Shown here one piece after another: positions 57,181 to 64,000 of a stretch of 64,000 bases of DNA (its first letter is position 1; each line of letters opens with the position of its first letter). Source of the stretch: Bacillota bacterium (GTDB taxonomy: Bacteria > Bacillota > Clostridia > Christensenellales > UMGS416). The DNA is taken from NCBI GenBank assembly GCA_023398815.1, contig JAEWRW010000006.1:46686-110685 (forward strand). Reading direction: 5' to 3'. The notes below the pieces were generated by a model. The model was not told the DNA's origin. It did no database searches and saw only the letters and a list, made by a program, of their open reading frames with translations. The position numbers were made by a program, and so were the translations under genes.

Positions 57181-59135
57181 CAGTTGCTGTCCTCCGCGGT
57201 GAAGGTCACCGTCTCGCTCTTCAATGGATTGCCATCCAGGAACACGGTGACCGTCTTCTGCCCCAGGGAGTCACTGTCCAGCGTCAACGTCTGGCTATGG
57301 CTGCCGGCCTTCTCGGTGGCGCGGTAGAGTGTCTGCTTGCTGTCGCCGTCCTGGTAGACAATCTCCACCAGAACGTTGCTGACCTGCACGTCGTAAGCCA
57401 GGGTCAACTCCTTGGTGTAGGCCGGCAGCGTCCCGTTGCTCACCCACAGCTCCAGCACTTGGTTGGGCTCAATGATCTGCCCGGGCTGGGGGTCCTGCCC
57501 CACGACGGTATCGACGGGCAGGCTGCTGGCCTTCTGCACGATGCGATCGGCACTCACACCCATGTCCCGCAGGGCCTTGGTGGCGTCAGACTTCGGTTTG
57601 CCATAGAGCAGCGGCATGGAGAGTGAGGTGTCGGACTGCTGGCTCAACCACAGGTCCACCGTCCCGCCCAGTTTCAGCATCTCCCCCTCGGCGGGGTCCT
57701 GCTTGAGCACGGTGTCCTTGGGCTGGTCGCTGTCCTCATAATGGACATTGCCCACCGTCAGGCCCGCGGCCTGAATGTCCTGGGCAGCCTCCTCATAGCT
57801 CTGGTCGGTGACGCCGGGCACCTCCACCTTGACGGGACCGGCACTGACGGTCAGCTCCACCACCCCATCGGGAGCCAGCTCCTCCTCGGGCTTGGGGTTC
57901 TGGCCCATCACCAGGCCCTCGGCAATCTTGTCGCTGTTCTTTTGCTGCACGGTGCAGGTGAGTCCAATGGCGTCCAGCCGGTCCTTGGCCTCCTCCAGCG
58001 TGAGGTCAGTGAGCTTGGGCACCTGCACCGGGCGGAAGAGCCGCCCCAGTGCCCCACGCACGATGAGGTAGCCACCGCCCAGGATGAGCACCGCCAGCGC
58101 AATGCTCATCACCACGATGGGCCCCGCCCCGCGCCGGGGCCGGGGCCGCACGGGTTCGCCGCGCACGGCTGCCAGCCTGCGGGAGCCGGTGTTGGAATAG
58201 GAGGTGTAGCCCGTGCCGCCGCCCGGTGAGGCTGGGCTGCCATCCCGCACCATGTGCAGGGGGCGGGTGCCCTCAAACTCCTCCGACGGGGGACGGATGA
58301 CGACGTAGCTGCCGTCGGGCTCCACCAGCGTGCGCTCCAGGTCGCGGGCCATCTCCCGGGCGTTGTCGTACCGCACGGCCGGGTCCTTGGCCATGGCTTT
58401 GAGAATAACGAGCTCCAGCGCCTTGGGCATGTCGGGCACAATCTCCCGCGGGGGGCGGGGCGCCTCCTGCAGGTGCTTGATGGCCACAGCCACCGGTGTT
58501 TCGCCGGCGAAGGGCACCGAGCCGGTAATCATCTCATAGAACACGACGCCAATGGAATAGAGGTCGGCCTTCTCGTCGATGACGCCGCCTCGGGCCTGCT
58601 CGGGGGAGATGTAGTGCACCGAACCCAAGACATTGGAGCCGGAAATTGTCATCGTGCTGTCCGGCGCCTTGGCAATGCCAAAGTCAGCCACCTTGATGGC
58701 GCCCTCGCGGCTGATGAGGATGTTCTGGGGCTTGATGTCGCGGTGCACAAGCTGGTGGCTGTGGGCGTAGAAAAGCGCGTCGCAGATCTGCCAGCCGATG
58801 CGTACCACTTCCTCGGGCTGCAGGCGGCCATGTTCGGCGATGTATTCCTTGAGCGTCTGGCCGTCCACATACTCCATCACGATGTAGTGGCGGCCCGCCT
58901 CCACCCCCACCTCAATGGTGCGGACGATGTTCTTGTGGGCGTAGCGGATGGCGATTTGGGACTCCTTCTCAAACCGGCGGACGTAGGCCTCGTCCTGCAC
59001 GTATTCACTGCGCAGCACCTTCACGGCCACGGCCTGGCCGGTGTGTTCATCCTGCCCGCGGTACACGATGGCCATGCCGCCGGAGCCAATGATCTCCCCA
59101 ATGCGGTACCGGCCTGCCAGCAGGCTACCTTCCAT
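57180..59135 (-). CDS. prkC: Ser/Thr protein kinase with PASTA domains
   Basis: A 651-residue membrane kinase. Residues 1-268 form a Hanks-type kinase: GSGGMA (17-22), K39, HRDIKPQN (131-138) and DFG (151-153). After a disordered juxtamembrane region, one helix spans the membrane (about 338-358), then about three PASTA domains (368-570) that bind muropeptides or lipid II, then an extra beta domain to the end. In spore formers PrkC senses wall fragments during germination. The ATG at 59135 follows GGGAGG by eight bases; it overlaps prpC by 11 bases. Confidence 0.95.
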   Translation of the reverse strand: MEGSLLAGRYRIGEIIGSGGMAIVYRGQDEHTGQAVAVKVLRSEYVQDEAYVRRFEKESQIAIRYAHKNIVRTIEVGVEAGRHYIVMEYVDGQTLKEYIAEHGRLQPEEVVRIGWQICDALFYAHSHQLVHRDIKPQNILISREGAIKVADFGIAKAPDSTMTISGSNVLGSVHYISPEQARGGVIDEKADLYSIGVVFYEMITGSVPFAGETPVAVAIKHLQEAPRPPREIVPDMPKALELVILKAMAKDPAVRYDNAREMARDLERTLVEPDGSYVVIRPPSEEFEGTRPLHMVRDGSPASPGGGTGYTSYSNTGSRRLAAVRGEPVRPRPRRGAGPIVVMSIALAVLILGGGYLIVRGALGRLFRPVQVPKLTDLTLEEAKDRLDAIGLTCTVQQKNSDKIAEGLVMGQNPKPEEELAPDGVVELTVSAGPVKVEVPGVTDQSYEEAAQDIQAAGLTVGNVHYEDSDQPKDTVLKQDPAEGEMLKLGGTVDLWLSQQSDTSLSMPLLYGKPKSDATKALRDMGVSADRIVQKASSLPVDTVVGQDPQPGQIIEPNQVLELWVSNGTLPAYTKELTLAYDVQVSNVLVEIVYQDGDSKQTLYRATEKAGSHSQTLTLDSDSLGQKTVTVFLDGNPLKSETVTFTAEDSN

Positions 59136-59892
59136 CGGGGTCACCTCCCACGGCGCGTGCCAGCACCACGGTCACGTTGTCGGAGCCACCACGCTCCAGC
59201 GCCAGGCGCACCAACAGCTCCGACGCCTGGGCCAGCGTGGGGCTCGCCCCCAGCGCCGCCGCCATGTCGCCCTCATCCACGTAGTTGGAGAGGCCGTCGG
59301 AGCACAGCAGCAGCACATCGCCGGGGGCGATGGCCACGGTATAGATGTCCGCGCCGGTGTAGCTCTCTGACCCGATGGCGCGGGTGACGACGTTGCGGTA
59401 GGGGTGCTGGCGGGCGGCTTCGCGGCTCATGCTGCCCCGGTCCACCATCATCTGCACCAGCGAGTGGTCGCGGGTGACCTGCTCCACCACGCCGCCGCGG
59501 GCCACATAGGTGCGGCTGTCGCCCACGTTGCCCACCAGCCACCGGTCGATGTCCAGGGCGGCCATGGTCATGGTGGTGCCCATGCCCTGGTAAAATTCGT
59601 TGGTGGCGGCGTACTCCAATATGGCGCGGTTGGCCTCGTTGAAGGCCCGGCGCATGGTCTGCTCCACCGGCGGCAGCAGGGGCTGGCGGCGGTCGTTCTC
59701 AAAGATGTGGCAGGCGACCTTGACGCCCAGCGCGCTGGCCACGTCACCGGCGTTGTAGCCGCCCATGCCGTCGGCCACGATGACGAGCCCGTCCACACTC
59801 CCCCCTTCGGGGATGTACAGGCTGTCCTCGTTGCGCTTGCGCACGTTGCCCCGGTGGGTCAGCGCGGCGTATTGCATCGCTTGCGGCTTCAT
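59125..59892 (-). CDS. prpC: PP2C-type Ser/Thr protein phosphatase
   Basis: A 255-residue metal-dependent phosphatase that reverses PrkC phosphorylation. Motifs: RGNVRKRNEDSL (phosphate and metal binding), VIVADGMGGYNAGDVAS, GNVGDSRTYVARGG, LLCSDGLSNYV and GGSDNVTVVLA. The ATG has GGGGGA four to five bases upstream and overlaps the rlmN stop by four bases. The kinase/phosphatase pair is in its standard order. Confidence 0.96.
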   Translation of the reverse strand: MKPQAMQYAALTHRGNVRKRNEDSLYIPEGGSVDGLVIVADGMGGYNAGDVASALGVKVACHIFENDRRQPLLPPVEQTMRRAFNEANRAILEYAATNEFYQGMGTTMTMAALDIDRWLVGNVGDSRTYVARGGVVEQVTRDHSLVQMMVDRGSMSREAARQHPYRNVVTRAIGSESYTGADIYTVAIAPGDVLLLCSDGLSNYVDEGDMAAALGASPTLAQASELLVRLALERGGSDNVTVVLARAVGGDPDGR

Positions 59893-60935
59893 CGTTCCCC
59901 CTTCTCCATGTGGCGGCGCCGCAGCTGCCCGCAGGCGCCCTCAATGTCCTCCCCCAGGGTGCGGCGCACGGTGGCCGAAAGGCCCAGCGACGTGAGGCGC
60001 GCGGCAAAACGATTGGCACCCTCCCGCGTGGTGCCCGCCAAGCCCGCCTCGGGCACGGCGTTCAATGGAATGAGATTGACGTGGCACAGCGTGCCCTTCA
60101 GCAGGGCCGCCAGTGCCCGGGCGTCCTCTTCCCGGTCGTTGGTGCCGGCGATAAGGGCATACTCCACAATGGCGCGCCGCCCGGTGGCGGCGATGTAATC
60201 CTTCAATGCCTGCACCACCTGCCGCACGGTGAAGGCCCGCGCCGCCGGCATGAGCCGGGCGCGCGCCTCATCAAAGGGCGAGTGCAGCGACAGGCAGAGC
60301 GTGAGCGGCAGGCCCTCTTGCGCCAGCCTCGCCATGCCCTCGGGCAGGCCGCAGGTGGAGAGCGAGATGTTCCGCGCCGAAATGCCCAACCCATTGGCGT
60401 CGGTGGCCCGGCGCAGGAAGGCGAGCACGTTGTCGTAGTTGTCGAGCGGCTCCCCGCTGCCCATGAGCACGAGGTTGGTGACCTGCCGGCCGCCGCCCAG
60501 CCGGGCGTTCACGGCGATGGGCTGGCCCAGCATCTCCCCAGCGGTGAGGTTGCGGATGAGACCGCCCCGGGTGGACGCGCAGAAGGCGCAGCCCATGCGG
60601 CAACCCACCTGGGTGGAGACGCACAGCGTGTTGCCGTGGTGGTAGCGCAGCAGCACCCCCTCCACCACGTTGCCATCGGCAAACCGGTAGAGGTACTTTT
60701 CAGTGTCATCCTTCTGGGACTGGCGTGCCTCCACAATGGCCGCACCGCCTACCGCATAAGCCTCGGCCAACTGCCCCCGCAGGGCCGCCGGCAGGTTGGT
60801 CATGCCGTCAAAGTCCACACCACGCAGCAGCCACTCCCCCACCTGACGGGCGCGGAAGGCAGGCTGACCCAGGGTGGCCAGCGCACTGTCCAGCTCCTCC
60901 CCGGTCATATCGAGCAGCGCGGGTCTGCCGTTCAT
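59889..60935 (-). CDS. rlmN: dual-specificity 23S rRNA/tRNA adenine-C2 methyltransferase
   Basis: A 348-residue radical-SAM enzyme methylating A2503 of 23S rRNA and A37 of some tRNAs. The CxxxCxxC motif is in CRMGCAFCAS (near residue 112), with GCRMGC context, NLVLMGSGEPLDNYDNV, ISLSTCGLPEGM and the C-terminal catalytic Cys in DIEGACGQLR; the other mechanistic Cys lies in the radical-SAM core. Overlaps rsmB by four bases at its start. Confidence 0.96.
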   Translation of the reverse strand: MNGRPALLDMTGEELDSALATLGQPAFRARQVGEWLLRGVDFDGMTNLPAALRGQLAEAYAVGGAAIVEARQSQKDDTEKYLYRFADGNVVEGVLLRYHHGNTLCVSTQVGCRMGCAFCASTRGGLIRNLTAGEMLGQPIAVNARLGGGRQVTNLVLMGSGEPLDNYDNVLAFLRRATDANGLGISARNISLSTCGLPEGMARLAQEGLPLTLCLSLHSPFDEARARLMPAARAFTVRQVVQALKDYIAATGRRAIVEYALIAGTNDREEDARALAALLKGTLCHVNLIPLNAVPEAGLAGTTREGANRFAARLTSLGLSATVRRTLGEDIEGACGQLRRRHMEKGER

Positions 60936-62263
60936 TCCTTCACCCGGGTGAGGAGCCCCAGGAAGAACCCCTCGACGCCATCCAACGGCGGCAGCAGCTG
61001 CAGCATGCCATCCTTCACGCGGGGACGAAGGGCCTCGGGCAGGTGGGCCGCCAGGTCCGCCGGGCGGAAGGCCCGCTCCAGCCGCAGGAAGTCCCGCAGG
61101 ATTTTCTCATTCTCTGCCTGGCAGATGGTGCAGGTGGAGTAGAGCAGGTGCCCGCCGACCTTGACGCACTCGGCGGTGTTGCGCAGGATTTTCTTCTGGG
61201 TGGCCGCCAAGGATCGGATGTCCTCCGGCCGACGGGAGACCTTGATGTCCGGCGAGCTCCACGCCACGCCGAGGCCCGAGCAGGGGGCGTCCACCAGCAC
61301 GAAATCAAAGCGTCGCTGGTCGGCAAAGCGGGCGTCGTGCAGCTCGGCCTGGGCCGGCACCTTCAAGCGCTGGAATGTCTGCTTCATGAGGTTTACCCGG
61401 TGCAGGTGCACATCCCAGGAGGTGATGGCGCAATTGCCACCCAGCGCGTCGGCCATCAGGGCGGACTTGCCGCCGGGGGCCGCGCAGGCGTCCAGAATCT
61501 CCGCCCCTGGGCCGGCGATGGCCGCCGCCACGCGGGAGACGAACTGGCTGGCCTCGCCCTGGGCGGTGACCTTGCCCGCCGCAAAGAGCGGCCAGGCCGT
61601 CAAATCCGCCGCGCCCTTCACGCCAAAGGAGTCGGCCGCCAGCGACCCGCGGGAATATTCGAACCCGCTGGCCTGCAAAAACTGCTCCAGCTCCTCCGCC
61701 GTGCCGCCGGCCAGGCCGTTGGGCCGCACCGTCAGGCGGTAGGGGGGCTCCCAATTGAGCAGCGCCTCCGCCACGTCGGGCTGTTCCTTCTGCCACAGCT
61801 CCACCACGAAGCGCGGCCAGCTGGTCGTCACGCTCAGGTACCCCACCGGGTCGGTCTCCCGGTCGGGCAGGGGGATGTCTCGCCCGGCTCGCTGGACATT
61901 CCGCAGCACCGCGTTGGCCAGGGCGGCATGGCTGGCAAAGCCATCCTCCCGCACCAGCTCCACGGTGGTATCGAGGGCCGCGAAGTCCGGCACGGCATCA
62001 AAATATAGCAGCTGGCACACCCCCAGGCGCAGGGCATTGCGCACACGCTCGGGGGTGGCCGCCGCGTCCAGGTGGGGCTCCAGCGCCCAGTCGATGGCAA
62101 AGAGTTTGTCGAGTGTTTGATAGAGGAGCTTACGCGCAAAGCGGCCGTCCCGCTCGGGCAGGTCGCGAAAGCGTTCCTTGGCCGCGAGATCCGCGTAGGC
62201 ACGCTTGATGAGTACATCGTTTAAGGCTGCGTAGGCCGCCTTGCGGGCGTTGTCAACCGCCAT
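60932..62263 (-). CDS. rsmB: 16S rRNA (cytosine(967)-C(5))-methyltransferase
   Basis: A 443-residue m5C methyltransferase: an N-terminal NusB-like domain (NARKAAYAALNDVLIKRAYA, RKLLYQTLDKLFAIDWALE) and a C-terminal Rossmann domain with DACAAPGGKSALMAD for SAM binding, VDAPCSGLG (release Cys) and LLYSTCTI (nucleophile Cys). The start at 62263 gives the family N terminus MAVDNARKAAY and overlaps the fmt stop by 11 bases; the much longer frame upstream is antisense to nothing but lies inside fmt and is rejected. Confidence 0.94.
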   Translation of the reverse strand: MAVDNARKAAYAALNDVLIKRAYADLAAKERFRDLPERDGRFARKLLYQTLDKLFAIDWALEPHLDAAATPERVRNALRLGVCQLLYFDAVPDFAALDTTVELVREDGFASHAALANAVLRNVQRAGRDIPLPDRETDPVGYLSVTTSWPRFVVELWQKEQPDVAEALLNWEPPYRLTVRPNGLAGGTAEELEQFLQASGFEYSRGSLAADSFGVKGAADLTAWPLFAAGKVTAQGEASQFVSRVAAAIAGPGAEILDACAAPGGKSALMADALGGNCAITSWDVHLHRVNLMKQTFQRLKVPAQAELHDARFADQRRFDFVLVDAPCSGLGVAWSSPDIKVSRRPEDIRSLAATQKKILRNTAECVKVGGHLLYSTCTICQAENEKILRDFLRLERAFRPADLAAHLPEALRPRVKDGMLQLLPPLDGVEGFFLGLLTRVKE

Positions 62264-63185
62264 GGAGCACCGTCCCTTCCAGTATGCGCCGTCCGCGCAG
62301 GTAATCCGCCGACGCCATACGCCGGCCGCCGGGCATCTGCAGCTCCAGCACTTCCACCGCGCCCTGCCCGCAGGCCACCAAAAGGCCCTGCTTGCCATCG
62401 GCCCGCAGCACCGTGCCCGGGGCACCCTCGCCATCGGCGGGGCGGGTGCGCCACAGTTTCATCGTCTGCCCATCACAGAGCGTCCACGCCCCCGGCCAGG
62501 GGTTGACCCCCCGCACGAGGTTGTGCACCTCCGCCGCTGGGCGAGTCCAGTCCACCCGCCCCGTCTCCCTTGTGAGCATGGGGAAGTGGGTGGCCTCGTC
62601 GTGGTTCTGGGGGCGGCGGGGCAGCGTGCCCGCTTCCAGCTGGCGCAGCGTTTCCAGCAGTGTTTCAGCCCCCAGCGCAGCCAAGCGGTCGAAGAGCTCG
62701 CCCGCCGTTTCCTCCGGGCCGATGGGGGTGACGCGCTGCAACAGGATGTCACCGGTGTCGATGCCGGCGTCGGTCATCATGGTGGTGATGCCCGTTTCCG
62801 CCTCGCCCCGGATGACCGCCCACTGGATGGGCGCGGGGCCGCGGTACTGGGGCAGCAGGCTGCCGTGCACGTTCACGCAGCCGATGCGGGGGATGTCCAG
62901 CACCTTCTGGCTGAGGATTTGCCCGAAGGCCGCGGTGACCATGAGGTCGGGGGCCAGCGCCGTCAGCGCGGCCACACCCTCGGTCCGGCGGATGCGCTCA
63001 AAGGCAAAGACCGGCAGGCCCAGCTCCAGCGCAGCCTCCTTGACCGGCGAGGGCTGTGTCTTCTGGCCCCGGTCGCGGGGGCGGTCGGGCTGGGTGAACA
63101 CCCCCACGACCTCATACCCCGCACCCACCAGCGCCCGCAGCGGGGGCACGGCAAAGTCCGGCGTGCCAAGGAAGGCGATTCTCAA
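62253..63185 (-). CDS. fmt: methionyl-tRNA formyltransferase
   Basis: A 310-residue enzyme formylating initiator Met-tRNA: LRIAFLGTPDFAVPPLRAL at the start, the folate-site triad region VNVHGSLLPQYRGPAPIQWAV, TGITTMMTDAGIDTGDIL, and a C-terminal OB-like tRNA domain. The start is taken as TTG at 63185, which forms a TTGA overlap with the def stop and has GGGAGG seven bases upstream, a rare start codon justified by spacing and by the family N terminus. Pairs functionally with def. Confidence 0.95.
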   Translation of the reverse strand: MRIAFLGTPDFAVPPLRALVGAGYEVVGVFTQPDRPRDRGQKTQPSPVKEAALELGLPVFAFERIRRTEGVAALTALAPDLMVTAAFGQILSQKVLDIPRIGCVNVHGSLLPQYRGPAPIQWAVIRGEAETGITTMMTDAGIDTGDILLQRVTPIGPEETAGELFDRLAALGAETLLETLRQLEAGTLPRRPQNHDEATHFPMLTRETGRVDWTRPAAEVHNLVRGVNPWPGAWTLCDGQTMKLWRTRPADGEGAPGTVLRADGKQGLLVACGQGAVEVLELQMPGGRRMASADYLRGRRILEGTVLHGG

Positions 63186-63655
63186 GCCTCTACCTCCCAA
63201 AGGTCGCCAATTGCCCGGTCGATGTACAGTTTGCCGTCCAGGTGGTCAATCTCATGCTGCAGGGCCAGAGCCAGCAGGCCCTCCCCCTCCACGGTGTAGA
63301 CGTGACCGGTGCGGTCCTGTGCGCGCACCTTCACCCGCTGGGCGCGCTTGGTGTGCCCCCGCATGCCGGGCACCGACAGGCACCCTTCCTCATACTCGGC
63401 CTCGCCCTCGGCCTCCTCAATGATGGGGTTGACGAGCTCGTACTTCTGCTCCTCCCCCACGTCTATGACGACGACGCGCTTCAAGACGCCCACCTGGGTG
63501 GACGCCAGGCCCGCACCGTCGTCGGTGGCGTACATGGTCTCAAACAGGTCGTCGACAAGCTCTCCCAGCCGTTTGTCAAACACGGTGACCGGCTTGGCCA
63601 CCCGCCGCAGCTCAGCTTCGTTGGTGTCAATCGTCAGTATCTTTCGCAATGCCAC
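63182..63655 (-). CDS. def: peptide deformylase
   Basis: A 157-residue Fe/Zn hydrolase removing N-formyl groups from nascent proteins. Its three motifs are GAGLASTQVG (usually GxGLAAxQ; the second Ala is Ser), EEGCLSVPG with the metal Cys, and LQHEIDHLDG with two metal His and the catalytic Glu. The start is uncertain: GTG at 63655 gives MALRKILTID and has GGGAG about ten bases upstream, while a GTG nine bases earlier abuts that site. First gene of the long leftward run. Confidence 0.93.
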   Translation of the reverse strand: MALRKILTIDTNEAELRRVAKPVTVFDKRLGELVDDLFETMYATDDGAGLASTQVGVLKRVVVIDVGEEQKYELVNPIIEEAEGEAEYEEGCLSVPGMRGHTKRAQRVKVRAQDRTGHVYTVEGEGLLALALQHEIDHLDGKLYIDRAIGDLWEVEA

Positions 63656-63816
63656 AGGTTTCACTCTCCCACAGTCCTATGTGTCTCTTTTGTATGAGTA
63701 TCGTCGCCGCGCTGGGTTGGGTGATGCCCACCCAGCTGCAGCCTTGCACCCCAATCGTTGGCAGCCACCGGGGCATACCCCAGTAGGCCGCCCAACACCA
63801 CGATGGGCGAAACAGT

Positions 63817-63846
63817 ATTATAGTATCACAAATAACGTGGTTTTAA
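63817..63846 (-). promoter_or_regulatory. promoter of the def-fmt run
   Basis: Minus-strand TTAAAA (63841-63846), 18-base spacer, TATAAT (63817-63822), about 160 bases upstream of def. This implies that the run starts at def here, with no priA gene immediately upstream. Confidence 0.6.
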
Positions 63847-64000
63847 CAGGGTGGGCGGCCTAGGGCGACACCACACAAAGCCAGCGGCCGTCTTGCTTGG
63901 TCTTTTCTCGCCCTGCCGCGTTGTCATTCGTCGCCTATGCCCTGTGGCATAAGCTCCTTCCTCCGCCTTGCAGGACAAGAAAATCCTCTGCGCAATCCGA
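63847..64000. other. window edge without a recognised gene
   Basis: 154 bases at the right edge. I see no ORF with a ribosome site and no structure that I can name; a gene may lie beyond the edge. Confidence 0.3.

Noticed and set aside
1..64000. tRNA, rRNA, transposase or phage genes
   Set aside because: I looked for cloverleaf ends with CCA-type acceptor stems, rRNA cores, DDE or tyrosine/serine recombinase motifs and phage structural genes and found none.

Overview
The window is about 64 kb of GC-rich DNA with short intergenic gaps, consensus sigma-A-type promoters, strong AGGAGG ribosome sites and many GC-rich intrinsic terminators. A homodimeric pyruvate:ferredoxin oxidoreductase, a small acid-soluble spore protein (Tlp), a PASTA-domain kinase cluster and a YtrA-type GntR/ABC unit together suggest an anaerobic, spore-forming, high-GC member of the Clostridia. 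No rRNA, tRNA, CRISPR array, prophage or transposase gene was seen.

Layout. 0-8.8 kb: a DapF-like epimerase lacking both catalytic cysteines with a GNAT gene, hemolysin III, a TM2 protein, nifJ and a 4Fe-4S membrane protein. 8.8-20.7 kb: two xylose-isomerase-like barrel proteins, a TrmH-type RNA methyltransferase, an SMP-30 lactonase, a sugar-mutarotase-like protein with a Cys/Asp/His tail, spore protein Tlp, a creatininase-family amidohydrolase, D-galactonate dehydratase, two unknown proteins and a CAP-domain protein. 21-25.4 kb: zinc-ribbon protein, metallophosphoesterase, two Rrf2 regulators, cysK, a QueG-like protein and a cupin. 25.8-37 kb: a DUF342 protein, a frameshifted LysE exporter facing an XRE-cupin regulator with paired operators, an SDR/mannonate-dehydratase-like/cupin operon, an arylamine N-acetyltransferase, a Gfo/Idh oxidoreductase, an SGNH hydrolase and a peptidoglycan-binding protein. 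37-41.7 kb: nadABC, then an Lrp regulator with a LysE exporter. 41.8-51.3 kb: an AT-rich acetyltransferase gene, a GH2 beta-mannosidase with its LacI regulator, a CsoR-type repressor, a serine hydrolase, an EamA-type transporter behind an attenuator-like leader, and a GntR/ABC unit. 51.6-63.7 kb: a tightly overlapping leftward run, def-fmt-rsmB-rlmN-prpC-prkC-rsgA-rpe-thiN-U32-D-2-hydroxyacid dehydrogenase, linking translation maturation, envelope signalling and ribosome assembly.

Much of the accessory content (GalD, ManD-like, SMP-30, Gfo/Idh, barrel isomerases, GH2/LacI, cupins, SDR) fits catabolism of sugar acids and mannosides. The most unusual feature is a set of gene-free, palindrome-rich modular repeats (here called A and B) that sit beside or between intrinsic terminators in at least eight intergenic gaps and exchange modules with each other.
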